NCBI GenBank assembly: GCA_047967505.1
Contig: CM106539.1
DNA from: Dipteris shenzhenensis
Lineage: Eukaryota; Polypodiophyta; Polypodiopsida; Gleicheniales
Direction: 5' to 3' (one strand)
DNA: 64,000 nt
Numbering within the stretch: position 1 is the first letter of the stretch; every line of letters begins with the position of its first letter. The notes under the pieces were generated by a model, which did no database searches, had not been told where the DNA came from, and worked only from the letters and a program-made list of their open reading frames with translations. Positions 1 through 10,463 of this stretch are shown piece by piece. The translations under genes and the position numbers were made by a program.

Positions 1-389
1 TAGCATGAGAGATGTCAAAAGATACCAAGTACTTGATCCTTTACTACTTTCATTTGCCCTATGCTTTTCAAGTGTCTTTTTTTCTTCCTCTGAAAAAAGT
101 GATAGATACTCATTCTCATCACATGAACACATTGTCTTCCTGTTGTACAAATAATCCTTGAGATTTTTTTTAATAATTGCTGTCTCATTAAGGCTGAAAA
201 TGAAAAAAATATGGTTTCAAACCTAGTAAGAAGTGTTCACCAAATCCTTAAAAGCTTGAAAAAAGGTAAAACATATAAGCAAGAAACCTCTCCTAACTCG
301 CACTTACAGATTGAATCTTTGAAGAGCACCTATTAGCTTCATTTCTATTTCTTTCTCTGGAGTAATAAACTTGCTAAAACTCAAATATA

Positions 390-878
390 CTATGTCTTTG
401 TTCTCTTGAATTTCTCTTCAATTAGAGACATCCATGCAATAGTATGATGATTCCCCTCCCACACAAAAAACATCTTTCGAGATAAAAATGACCAAACAGC
501 ATCATCAACAATCTGTGCCTCAAACTCTGCATTTACATCCCTCCAATAATAATTCCATGATTGTTCAAGTTCATTTGTCACCTCTTGTGAAATACCATCT
601 GGAAGTGTTGTAGATAAAATAAACATTCCCTTCTATTGAATATCTTTTTCAACCTCTAGAGCTTGCTTTAGGCTATATATATAAGTTCGTAGACCTCTCA
701 CTCTTGTGTTTACAACACAACGATATAATGTAGCATTTCAAGGAAAGGTAATGTTACCAGTAAGTCAGGGAAGATGACATAATTATGACTCCCACAAAGG
801 TTATAGAAAGACTAACCTGCACAACCCAAAACTGAAATAGCTTCGACAACCCAACCAAATGTTGTCTCTTTCATGAAC
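390..878 (-). CDS. Exon-like fragments of an unrecognised gene
   Basis: Two stretches on the minus strand read like exons. The segment 878-817 (62 nt) is preceded by an AG acceptor and followed by a GTTAGT donor; it encodes MKETTFGWVVEAISVLG. The segment from 626 down to 390 encodes about 78 residues rich in W and E (for example ELEQSWNYYWRDVNAEFE) and ends at a TAG. The simple splice between the two does not keep phase, so another exon is missing or the copy is broken. I do not recognise the family. The composition (few rare codons, many aromatic residues) looks more like host coding sequence than like the transposons nearby. Confidence is low. Confidence 0.25.
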
Positions 879-2630
879 CTTGAATATAAAGTATTAGATA
901 ATGCCATGTCATTAGAAAATAAATATCAGAGAGTACCAACTATTAAAGCTTTTATTCACATCAAACCTTAAAGATTGAGCAATAGAAAAGTAAACTATAA
1001 AGACAAAACTACCAGATTTTCTTTATCTAAATGCAACTAGAAATCTTAACTTATAAGGCTTGTGTTGCTAAAACGAATCAATATTATACATATATTTGCT
1101 TCCAAATTTTTTTCTTTTGGTACAAAAGATAATATTCTTTGGAAGTAGGTTGTTATATTAATAGCACACTACTTTGAGATTGATATTTATAAGTCATGAA
1201 TGAAGACCATAGTGTGACATGATGAATAACTTTTCATACCATATATAAAATAATCAATACAACGCATTTATACATCCTATATGACATACATTTTAGCTCT
1301 TGCATTGAATTGTTGTTGCTTTACTTGTAGATTGATGAACCATCTTCAAAATACCACCAAGAATGATCGTTATCAACTATGCTACATGGGAAAAAATGTC
1401 CAATACATTTTGATCTGTGCATGCACCCAAAATTGGACAATATAGTGAGAATCTAGCCCACGAGATGACCTCTTCCTCATGAGGAAGATAGAAATAGCAG
1501 GGATCAAGAAACGAGAGTTTTTTTAGAGAGACCATGATTTTGAAAGAGCTCAGAATTGGGCAGAATACACTGGTTATCTTGTAGCTAGATCAAGAAAGAC
1601 AAAAGCCAGCCTAGATCATCATATTTCTCGCAAGAGAGTGCGTGATCCCTCCGATGTGGCACCCTCAACGTTGCCATTTGTGCCAAAGCAGCTCAAGGTC
1701 ACCACAGACAAGACTCAAACACTACAGGGGCGAGTAGGCATGATGGAGTACGTTCTTCAACAAGACAACGGCACCCTACCAACATCATCCGATTTCACAA
1801 CGAATTACAATGACAATATTGCGAGCGCTGTGCTCCTCCATGGATCACAAGATGCTCCTTTACTTGGCTTTTTGCTTGAAATCATTGTGATTTACCAATT
1901 TGGCTTTCCGCTTGAAATCATTTGCAACTCGATAGGAGCCATGGTGGCAACACCCCCATTCTAATTCTAACGAGCTTGGCACCGTTCGGGGATTCAAATG
2001 TAAGAGCGTCAACATCTTTTCCCTGTTTCGCCACTACATGAGGCGGGAAAGATGGTGCGATGGAGTCTACTTCAGGAGAAAGATCAAGAGGGGGGATTCT
2101 ACTTTGAGAGTAATCAACACACTATGGCTCTAAGTACGATCGTGTCTCAACACCTTGCATCACCCTACTGATATTCTCGGCTAGTTCTTCTCTCGCGCCC
2201 AGTTTTAAGCCTGAGTCAAACAGCGATATACCTTGCAATGGAGCTTCCAAAGCAGAAAAAGCAACCTGCAGCAGGGGAGGAGAGCGAGGACCTGATGAGA
2301 GAAACTCCCAATCTGCAACTCAAAATTGTCTAAAGTTTTGTTCTTTTTGTATCCCTCAGAAGTCATTCGGGCACGGCTTTCCATCCAGCTTGGACTTTCG
2401 AACAGATAGCTGAAGATGTGCTTTAACCATAGAAGGTAGAAGACGACGATCCTATTATCGGGAGAACATCAAACAAGCTTCTTGAGCATGAGAATAAGTG
2501 AAAATTATAAAAAATAGAGGCCCTTTCATAGACAATACAATGAAAGATATTTTTAATTAATGGATGAAAGATAGAGGCCAATAGACCCCTTTTCGAGAAA
2601 ATAATTTTAATTAATGGTTAATGAAATATA
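879..2630. other. AT-rich intergenic DNA, no supported gene
   Basis: I see no recognisable gene here. An open frame of 108 codons on the plus strand (1638-1964) has no family signature and no clear start context; the surrounding text (1500-2460) is more GC-balanced than its flanks and could be a decayed retroelement leader. Positions 2490-2650 carry repeated pieces of an 'aggccaatagacccc' motif that lead into the palindrome at 2634-2672. Confidence 0.4.
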
Positions 2631-2633
2631 GAG

Positions 2634-2672
2634 GCCAATAGACCCCTTTCATCGATGAAAGGGTCTATTGGC
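2634..2672. repeat. 39-bp near-perfect palindrome
   Basis: The segment begins GCCAATAGACCC and ends GGTCTATTGGC, with the arms meeting at ATCGAT. The two arms are reverse complements except for one extra C in the left arm. Partial copies of the left arm lie just upstream (about 2573-2588). It can form a hairpin or cruciform with essentially no loop. It may be the tip of a degraded inverted-repeat element. Confidence 0.7.
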
Positions 2673-2929
2673 ATATTTTTAACATCATAATTTATATTCA
2701 AGAGGTTAAAGATGTAGAAAAAAAAGAGATAGATAGTAATGTTTAGTAATGAGCAACCATTTCTTATTCACCACTAATATAATTCATATCTATCTATTAA
2801 GTTAAAAATACTTAAATCAATTTACGTAGTGTTATGGATAAAATTGTCTAAGGAAAAAGGCATTAATATGTATGTGTGTTTGTATATGTGGCAATAGTAT
2901 AATAAAATATGGTGTGCATAGGGCCCAAG

Positions 2930-3835
2930 GTTGAGGTGGCAGGGCATGACCATGTGCCACCCTTCCATGTAAGAGGACCCATAAGGTGTGTTGTACATAA
3001 TCCATGATAGTAATATTATAAAATGTAAGGTGGCATGGCTCCTCCATGTGCCACCCCTCCACCTAGGCTACATTTAGTGAGATATGGCTCAAAGTCCATG
3101 GGAGAAGCAATATAAAATAGGTGGAGATGGATATTGTATTGAGTTATTCCCTCCATATGGGATAGGACCATGTGGGGGAGGTATAGAAGGTCCAAGAGAG
3201 CAAGTTAAATAATGGGGAAAGTAGGATGAGGTGGCAAGATTCCTTGTGCCAACCCTTCACTTGTCCTCCTAGAGGTTTGAACATATTATAAAATTGGAAA
3301 GAGACCAAGGGAGTATCATGGACTTGAGATATGGGGATTGATTTATGTGGAAAATTGAGGCAAAGGGTTGTCGCACACAATTGAGAGTGCGTAACCGCCT
3401 AGTCCACATGGGAGACTTTTCCACACACACCATGCATGTGGGAGGATACATTAATGGGGAGAGACCCCCTCTTTTGGCTATAAAAGGAAGGGGCTATTCC
3501 TTGATGAGACACACTCATTCTTGTAAAGCCACCTAGCTAGTATTTTGATATTTCCCTCTCATCCCTTCTTTCAAATAAAGTATGGTTCCCTTCCCTTGAT
3601 GTCTCCATCTCTACATTCCTCCTCCTATCATGTTCATGCTTCTCTTCCCCCTCTCCTTTTCCCCTTGTGTCATAGTCTCCCTCGTCCTTCCCTCCACTTC
3701 TAATTCCTTTTTCCCTCCTATGACAATCGTTCGCCCTCATGATCTCCTTTTCTCTATGGCCCTTGAGCGTCGCCATGCTTAGCCTCTAGCCTCCGGTCTC
3801 GATTTCTTTTCCAGCTAATAGATTTGGTATGGCTG
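2930..3835 (+). repeat. Candidate LTR or leader remnant of the downstream Gypsy element
   Basis: The region holds three diverged copies of a 'ggtggca...ccatgtgccaccc' block (about 2934, 3010 and 3230). A TATA-like CTATAAAAGG lies at 3479-3488, an AATAAAG signal at about 3574, and TTTGGTATGGCTGCTGGG at 3822-3839, which resembles a primer-binding site placed just after an LTR. The order TATA, polyadenylation signal, primer site is what a plus-strand 5' LTR should show, and Gypsy coding sequence follows in the same orientation. No matching 3' LTR exists in the window, so the boundaries are guesses. Confidence 0.35.
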
Positions 3836-4196
3836 CTGGGATACGAATCTCCACGGCTAGTGGTGAATCTTCTACTCGTATGGGTCACATCTACAAAACT
3901 ATACCATCTGTGCTCTTTCTAAGCTACTGCGTGTGCATTCGATTCGCGCATCTCCTATGTTTGACCGTGCAACAATTTTCTGGGCTGCTGCAACTTCTGG
4001 TCGCGGATAGTTTTCTCATTTTGCCCGTCTACTGCGTTCACTTGTGCGACAGTCTTCTAGGCTGTTGCAACTTCTGGTTGTGGATAGTTTTTTGCGTTCA
4101 CTTGTGCGATAGTTCCGATAGTTCTCTAGACTGCTACGGCTTCTGGTCGCGGATAGTTTTCTGAGCTCCTGCAAAACTGTAACAGCAGATCCCACG

Positions 4197-4262
4197 CCCC
4201 CCTCTCTCTTCTCTTCTTCTTCTTCTCTTTCTCTTCTCCTTCTCCTCTCCTCTCCTCTCTTT
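4197..4262. repeat. CT-rich low-complexity tract
   Basis: An almost pure pyrimidine run (ctctcttctcttcttcttct and similar). It abuts the SINE-like sequence on its right and may be that element's purine-rich tail read on the other strand. Confidence 0.7.
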
Positions 4263-4338
4263 TTATTAAAGAGTAGGATTTGAACCCAAGACCTCCCCCT
4301 TCACAAAAGAAAGACTTATCATTGGGCCAACAAGTTGG
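4262..4338 (-). mobile_element. tRNA-derived SINE (head region)
   Basis: Read on the minus strand, the segment contains TTGGCCCAATGATAAG (4330-4315), similar to a tRNA A box, and then GGTTCAAATCC (4286-4276), which matches the RNA polymerase III B-box consensus exactly. The spacing between the boxes is about 30-40 bases, as in tRNAs and tRNA-derived SINEs. A purine-rich, tail-like tract follows. The arms do not fold into a full cloverleaf that I can see, so I call it a SINE head and not a tRNA gene. It sits in the leader of the Gypsy element. Confidence 0.55.
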
Positions 4339-4701
4339 AAGTGGTAAAAAAGTAATGATTTTTATTCATATATTGAAATCGCAGGAACTGTAACTCTCTA
4401 ACCGTAGGGAGTTTGCTCTTGCTATAAAAAGCAAAAATACTTCATTTTATGTGCTTTATCCACATCTCCTGCTAGATTTCCGATTCAGAACTTCTCTAAG
4501 CTCACTTCACGGATGCACGCCACACGAGGAGGGTGGACATTTATGTCACTTCTCGAAGCGTTTAAGGAATTGGTGCCTGGTCCTCCGCACCTTACGGCTA
4601 CCAATGCACGAGATGTCTTCCTTGATCTTCATGTCGACCTTCAACAACTGATTGTCTAGTGCATTGATGAAGGAGATGATGGGTGGAATGATACACCGTG
4701 G

Positions 4702-5177
4702 ATGATTCATGGTGAAGAACTACTGATACGCTGGGAGGATTTTGATTTTACTTCTACTCATTGTGCAGTGATCGAACTACTTGCTGCTTCAGAGGTAATT
4801 AAAACGGTGTCCTTCATCGAAGGGTGGGATGCTCCCCAAGCTTGGGGGGAGATTTGGCACATCTACTTGTTGATTCCTGTGGATAAGCTCGTCCTGAATG
4901 GTTTATTCACAATCTCACTACAAAGGTTTCTAGGCCTCGGCTATGGTTGGTAATGTTTCGACCAAGGAATCCATTTGTACCTAATCAACCTTTTGTGCCT
5001 CATTTTGAGCTTCAAGTTGTAATTCTTTCTGGTCTTAAGATAAACTATCAACAAAGGATTGCAAGTTTATTTGGTGCTAAACGTTTGGCTCAAGTGTTGA
5101 ATTCTCCCCACCCTCTCCTCCTACCTATCTTGGACTACCGAGAAACTTGGGATGTCCCAATTTCAGTCTTGGTGTGA
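4702..5177 (+). pseudogene. Unrecognised ORF fragments upstream of the RNase H domain
   Basis: Two partly overlapping open frames (4702-4953 and 4947-5177) run straight into the RNase H-like reading frame. They contain no motif I recognise (residues such as WEDFDFTSTHCAVIELLAAS and FRPRNPFVPNQPFVPHFE). Since the RNase H domain starts within the last 20 residues of the second frame's span, these probably belong to the same retroelement-encoded protein, broken by a frameshift near 4950. Confidence 0.3.
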
Positions 5178-5641
5178 TGACATATTGGATTCTTCAATTT
5201 GATGGAGCTTACAAACCTTCGACCAAGGCGGCTGGCGTGGGTGTGAAGCTTACTTCACCGGGTGGTGAGGAGTATTGTTACAGCAAGTCTTCACTCGCAA
5301 GTACTTGCAATCAAGCTGAGTACCCGGCGCTCATTTTTGGGCTATAAAAGGCACAAGAACATCATGCCAAGCAATTGGAGGTGCAAGGAGATTCTCAACT
5401 AGTGTGTGAACAAGTTAGTGGAAGGTGGAAGGTGCGGAGCAAAGGCTTGGTTCCACAACATCAACAAGCATTGGAACTTTGCAACCAATTTGAAGAGCTA
5501 AAAATTCAGCATATCCCTCGAGCTCGAAATCTTGTTGCTAATTTCTTGGCACGTGAAGCTTGTAATTCAATCACGTATGACATGAGTGGAAGCGCCACCC
5601 CAACAAAGCTGCAAGCCACGAAGGAGGGTGATCATTTGTAA
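5160..5641 (+). pseudogene. Archaeal-type RNase H domain (aRNH), one in-frame stop
   Basis: RNase H degrades the RNA strand of RNA/DNA hybrids during reverse transcription. The reading frame gives LQFDGAYKPSTKAAGVGV (first catalytic Asp), NQAEYPALI (Glu), then, after a TAA at 5345-5347, VQGDSQLVCEQVSG (second Asp) and HIPRARNLVANFLAREA. In the family the last motif normally carries another Asp (ADALA-type), here replaced by Asn. Both halves are in the same frame, so only the stop separates them. This is the plant/archaeal RNase H group known as an extra domain in Tat-lineage Gypsy elements, where it is usually found near the pol end. Here it lies upstream of gag. Confidence 0.7.
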
Positions 5642-5777
5642 GGAATGCAAAGGTTGTGGTCATCATGAAACTAAGTGTTGGGCATACTTGATACGAGTTC
5701 ACCGACTTCAAAAGATCATCAGGAGGGTTATCAAGGACATTGCTCAAAAGAAGGATGCCAGATCGCACACCCCTTGA
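5586..5777 (+). pseudogene. Zinc-knuckle-containing ORF after aRNH
   Basis: This short frame contains CKECKGCGHHETKC, which fits the CX2CX4HX4C zinc knuckle of retroelement nucleocapsid proteins. It is in a different frame from the aRNH domain and overlaps its end. It probably is the C-terminal part of the same upstream retroelement protein after a frameshift. A second knuckle occurs in the true gag further downstream. Confidence 0.45.
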
Positions 5778-6134
5778 AGAAATAGCATGGCGACTACAAG
5801 AACTAGAAGAAGTTGAAGGTGATGTGCAAGCTCTCCAACTGTTGACATTTGTCATGGCATTCTTGTTTGCCTTGATGAACAACCTCATGCAACGCCGCGC
5901 CTCTAACCCTCGCTTGTAAAGATCGATGTGATATCATGAGGGTTGGTCCTTTTAAGATTGTCTATGTGCTATTCTATGCTGAAGATTCTTCTCGTGTAGT
6001 ATTTCACACTACACGAGTCACACCCTACCCTGCCTATGTGTACTTTGTGGATGTATCTTCACCCGATTTTCAGTTCAAGCTTCCTCTTACTATTGTTCGT
6101 CCATAGATAAGCCTCTCTTTTCCATCTTCCAAGC

Positions 6135-7379
6135 ATGGCTGACATTCCCGTGTTTTGTGGATGGGTGGAAGAAAATCCAAATGAGTATCTTGTGGCCTTC
6201 AAGCGCCATTGTGTTTCTCTCAACTTTCTTATTGAAGACAGATGGCTATTGTTTCTTTCCACATTTCTAGAGGGTTTGGCTCAAGTGTGGTATGAGAAGC
6301 AAGCCGAAGACGTTCACCAAAGTTGGCCAAGGTTGACAGCAATGATGATTGAGTATTTTGGCAAAGAAGAGGAGCTGGAGAATGTGTACCTGCAGGTGGC
6401 AAACTTGAAGCAGTCAGAAGGTGAGACGGCACGTCGATATGTGGATCGAGCGGTCGTGCTCCTGGACCGTTTGATTGCCACATAAGAGGACAATGCCGGA
6501 TTTCGAGCTGGAATGACTCAGCATGTGCTGGGCTACCTTGTAGCAGGAGCAAGTGATGAATTTCGCCTCAAGCTTAAATGGGAGAATCCAGAAACTATGG
6601 TGCTAGCACATGAGATTGCTCAAAAGTTTGATAAAGTTCAGTCTGACCCCGCTTCAAAGAAGAGGATTGTCCCTCCGCAACCCCCTCAATTCCTGCAACA
6701 ACAACTTGGGGGGTCTAACTCAGGGGCATACCCCCACCCCTCATCAGGGATGTATCCACTGCCTCCACCTCAAATGTATGGTCCTCCCTTAGATGCTTAC
6801 CCTCAACAAGGCATATATCCTCACCCTCCGCCTCGAAGATTTCCCCAGCCTCGCCCACGAGCCCCCCTCCTCTCTACTCCCATGGCCCCTCCAACTAAAG
6901 AGGCCCCCCTTGCAATAGAACCTAGAGTCAATGACCTAGCCAAGGCCCTGAATGATCTTCGGCTTGAGATGGTGGGCATCAGAAACCAAGCCAACCACCC
7001 TCCAAGAGACCGTGCTAATGTTGTATGCTACGAGTGCCACCAGAAGGGTCATTATCGCACAGAATGCCCCAATATTCCAAGGGTGAATCTTCTAAGTGAG
7101 TCGGGCACTGAGGATTCTGATGTACAGATCCTTGACCTCGGGAAAAGAAGTCGTGCCACCTCGGACCCCTCTCCAAACCGTGGATCGGGCCACCCCAGGA
7201 AGAAGGTGTCCTTCTCAGAGCCCTCAGATGCTGAGATGGCAGACCCACCAACAGAGAAGACTAAAAGATCTCGTAGGAGTAAGTGGTCACCCTCGGATTT
7301 TCCCATCGGCTCAGGGCAAGAGGACTATTCGGTCGTTCAGGACCTTGCTCATCGGTCTTTGAGCATCACACTCCCTTAA
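6135..7379 (+). pseudogene. gag: Gypsy gag (capsid and nucleocapsid)
   Basis: Gag forms the virus-like particle that packages the element RNA. Residues from the Met at 6135 (MADIPVFCGWVEENPNEYL...WLLFLSTFLEGLAQVWY) match the retrotransposon gag fold. A TAA at 6483-6485 interrupts it, and the same frame continues through capsid sequence, a Pro/Gln-rich linker with PPP and YPHP runs, and a zinc knuckle CYECHQKGHYRTEC (about 7027-7068). The tail is basic and Ser-rich. It ends at a TAA at 7377. The first stop is consistent with a CAA-to-TAA change. Confidence 0.75.
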
Positions 7380-8981
7380 CTAATAGCATTAAGCCCTAAG
7401 GTGAGACGTGAGCTGTAGCAAGGTCTCTCAACAAGGAAGAGCAAGAAAAAGGGAAAGGTACAAGAGGTATCTTCTATCTCTGAAGAAATTGATCGGCACC
7501 CACATATAGTAGATGTCATCATAGATAATTGCCGTGTCAAAAATGTGTGTGTTGATGGGGGAGCTGCATGTAATATCATGGTGCCCCGAATCATGAAGAA
7601 ATTGAATTTGAAATGTGCAAGGCATTCCTCCACTCGAATCAAGGTAGCAGATGGTCGACGAATCGCCACCATGGGAGTCATTGAGGATTTGCCCATCACT
7701 GTCAATGGGTTGACCACCACTATCAATTTCTATGCAGTGGACATTGAAGATACAGGCAGAAGTTACCCAGCCATACTCGGGAGACCATGGTTGAGAAAGA
7801 GTGATGCAGTCAGCTATTGGAAGACAAGACACATGTCTTTTGGTGCTTCGAAGGAGAAGATCCCAGTGCAACCTGGTGCCATGGAACCGGAAGAAGAAGA
7901 GGAGCATGACAGTGATAGTCTCTCATCCTCAGTGTCTGAGTCCATGGAAGAATCAGACGGGGGGGAGGAATTCTCAGAGGAGGAAGTTTACATGATGGGG
8001 GTGTCTCCGACCCTGCCACCTGCAGAAAAGATAACAGCTAGTCCTCAACAGCTCGAATCAATGCTTTCTCCAGACCTCACTCCAAGTGAGCAAGATGAGT
8101 ATCTTGAAATGTTCAAAGATTTCCATGACCTCTTTGCAACTAGCTACCACCACCTTCGCCATGTGACTGCCATAGAGCACAAGATAGAGCTGAAGCCTGA
8201 TGCAAAGCCTGTGGCTCAGAAGTATCAGAGATTAGGGCCCCTGCAGACTGATGCTTTGTGCTCAGAGTTGCAGAAGCTTGTAGAGGCTGGGTTTATTATT
8301 TCGGTTCACAATACTGAATGGGTTTCACCAGTGGTAGTCACCCCAAAGAAAAACAACAAGTGGCGGGTCTGCATCGACTATAAGAAACTCAATGCCGCCA
8401 CCAAGAGGGATCATCATCCTCTGCCCTTTCAAGACCTCATTCTTGAGAAGGCAAGTGGTCATGAGATGTATACTTTCTATGATGGTTACTCTGGGTTTTA
8501 TCAAATCAGAATTGCTGAGGAAGATGTGCTTAAAACCACATTTGCCACACCCTGGGGGACATTTGCATTCAAAGTAATGCCATTTGGCCTCACCAATGCT
8601 CCTGCTACCTTTCAAAGATTTATGCAGATGGTGTTTGCTCCTTATTTGGGGGATTTCTTGGAGGTGTTTTTACATGATTTCTGTATATTCTCATCACATA
8701 AGGAGCACATCATGAAGGTTAGATTGGCCTTTCAAAGGGTCAATGATGCAAATGGCAGTCTCAACCCTGAGAAATGCACCATTGGAGCCACTCAAGGGAG
8801 GTTATTGGGACATGTTGTCTCATCCGAGGGCATCAAGCCTGACCCCGAGAAGGTAGAAGCCATCCTCAAGCTCTCCCCACCTACGGTGAGCACACTCTGG
8901 CAGGTATTCTTCTCCAGCAAGGGGAGGATCGGATCATGTATCCCATTCGATTTACTTCTCGACAATTGCTCTCGACACTGA
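7380..8981 (+). pseudogene. pol: Gypsy protease and reverse transcriptase
   Basis: The frame continues past TAA 7377 and TAG 7416. An aspartic protease motif (VCVDGGAACNIM, about 7542-7577) is followed by ILGRPWLR, the usual C-terminal protease signature. RT motifs follow: KWRVCIDYKKLNAATKRDHH (about 8358-8417), DGYSGFYQIRIAEED, TPWGTFAFKVMPFGLTNAP. The catalytic Tyr-x-Asp-Asp box, expected at 8670-8681, reads Leu-His-Asp-Phe, so the enzyme should be inactive. After PDPEKVEAIL the frame runs into unrelated residues at about 8895, marking a deletion or frameshift before RNase H. Confidence 0.8.
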
Positions 8982-9240
8982 GCGACGCTATTCAGAGGTT
9001 GACAAGCATGCCTTGTCTTTTGTGTTTTGCATTGAGAAATTTAAGCATTATGTGGCTGGAAAGTCTTTCTTTATACTCATTGGCACTGGTCTTGCAAAGC
9101 AGGTTCTTCAATCACCAAATCCCATGGGCCGGTTGGCCAAATGGTTGGCAGTTCTACAAGAATATGATTTTTCTTTCAAAATTGTAAAAGGGGGTTGTTC
9201 CAACTTGAAGAATGCTTTGATTGATTTTCGCCGAACGGTG
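8936..9240 (+). pseudogene. Gypsy RNase H domain remnant
   Basis: Residues PIRFTSRQLLST (frame from 8936), then, after a frameshift near 9000, ALSFVFCIEKFKHYVAGKSF and GRLAKWLAVLQEYDFSFKIV match the connection/RNase H region that follows RT in Gypsy elements. The N-terminal part of the domain is missing because of the deletion at about 8895. The domain ends with KNALIDFRRTV, where the family normally has an 'ADALSR'-type motif. Confidence 0.65.
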
Positions 9241-9310
9241 GGATTCGCAGTCTTGCCGGCTGGGCCATCTCTCACAATCTGCTCGCAAATAGAAACACAC
9301 TACCCCGCAG

Positions 9311-10125
9311 GTGTCGCGCCCAGCAGGCCATACACTGTCTGGTAGAATTGCATTATTGGAGGATGCCTTGCAACAGATTTTAGTGCAACAATTGCAAGCA
9401 AATGTAGGACAATCGGAGCTCAGAAAAGTTGGGGATCCTTGGTATGGTGGTATCTACAAGTTTTTGACTGCTTTCTCCTTTCCTTCAGAAAGTACTAGCT
9501 ATGAGAGAAAGAAGATCCGCAGAGATAGTAGGCACTACACCCTCCTTGATGGGGTGTTGTACCGTCAAGGCATGGATGGGGTACTCAGACGGGCCATTGA
9601 TGCAGATGAAGTGCCTAAGGTATTGAAGCATTATCATGATGGATTTTGTGGAGGCCACTATGCCAGTGACTATACAGCTAAGAAGATTTTACTTGCTGGA
9701 TACTATTGGCCGACCTTGTTCAAGGATGTCACTTTGTATTGCAAAACCTGTGAACCATGTCAATTCTTAAGTAGGAAGGATTTGCGTCCTAGGCAACATC
9801 ACCCAGTGATGTCCATCCATCCATTTCAAAAGTGGGGAATAGATTTTGTCGGGCCCTTGCCAATGACTGCCCGCAAAAAAAGAAGTATCTTTTGGTAGCC
9901 ACTCAGTATGTCACTAAGTGGGCTGAAGCTATCGCCCTCTCTGCTGCAAATGGCAAGGCAGTTTCAAATTTCATATTTGAACGTATCTGCACAAGGTTTG
10001 GGACACCCATGGAGATAGTCTCTAACCATGGGAGTCCATTCTTAAATAAAGCAGTGGAGTTACTCATGGATCGCATGGGTATTGATCATCACACCCCAGA
10101 GACTTCACGTCCTCTAGCTTTTTGA
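9311..10125 (+). pseudogene. Gypsy integrase, frameshifted and truncated
   Basis: Integrase joins element cDNA to chromosomal DNA. The N-terminal H2C2 zinc region is visible (HYHDGFCGGH...CKTCEPC, about 9630-9760). The core starts with WGIDFVGPLP, holding the first catalytic Asp. A frameshift near 9870-9895 moves reading into a second frame (YLLVATQYVTKWAEA). The second catalytic Asp, expected in a VSDRG-type motif, is Asn here (VSNHGSPF, codon 10024-10026). Sequence similarity stops after GIDHHTPETSRPL, so the third catalytic residue and the C-terminal domain are absent. Confidence 0.75.
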
Positions 10126-10162
10126 ATCATCACCATCTGAGAAGATGGTGACCCCCAAGATA

Positions 10163-10463
10163 TGATACCAATGTAACACTAAAGAGGGATTTGCTCTGCA
10201 AATTCAACCCGGACCACGGTTTCTTGGGAGCTCCCTTCCACCATACGTGAACTCTCCCTCCTGTTCCTTGTCTCTTCCTACTTTCCATGTGGAGCCCTCT
10301 CTCTCTAGAAACCTCCCCCATGCCCAATGCATGCCATGTGGATTCCTTTTGATGCCACTAGACATTAATTCGTGTGTCCACCGTTGCACTTTCAAGCCCT
10401 CTTGGTCTCCTGCCTCACCATAACCAAGCCGTAGACTTATGCAATTATGGCTGATGTAACATG
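10163..10463 (-). mobile_element. Possible Copia LTR remnant with primer-binding site
   Basis: On the minus strand, TGTTACA is followed by TTGGTATCATA, close to the initiator-Met-tRNA primer-binding site TGGTATCAGAGC used by plant Copia elements. The stretch 10173-10463 begins TGTAACAC and ends GATGTAACA on the plus strand, so it has the TG...CA ends of an LTR. Only some 40 bases of internal sequence remain, directly abutting the truncated Gypsy integrase. The length and the true ends are uncertain. Confidence 0.3.

Larger units (their letters stand above)
3836..10125 (+). mobile_element. Degenerate Ty3/Gypsy LTR retrotransposon, 3'-truncated
   Basis: Domain order on the plus strand is aRNH, zinc knuckle, gag, protease, RT, RNase H and integrase (H2C2 zinc region before the catalytic core). 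RT before integrase identifies Ty3/Gypsy. Gag, protease and RT share one reading frame from 6135 to 8981, broken only by stops at 6483, 7377 and 7416; later domains need frameshifts. The RT and integrase catalytic motifs are mutated and the element ends abruptly in the integrase core near 10125, next to a different LTR-like sequence. No 3' LTR is present. It is an old, dead copy. Confidence 0.8.

Noticed and set aside
1638-1964. 108-codon plus-strand frame as a real gene
   Set aside because: No recognised domain, no promoter or splice context; kept only as part of an unannotated stretch.
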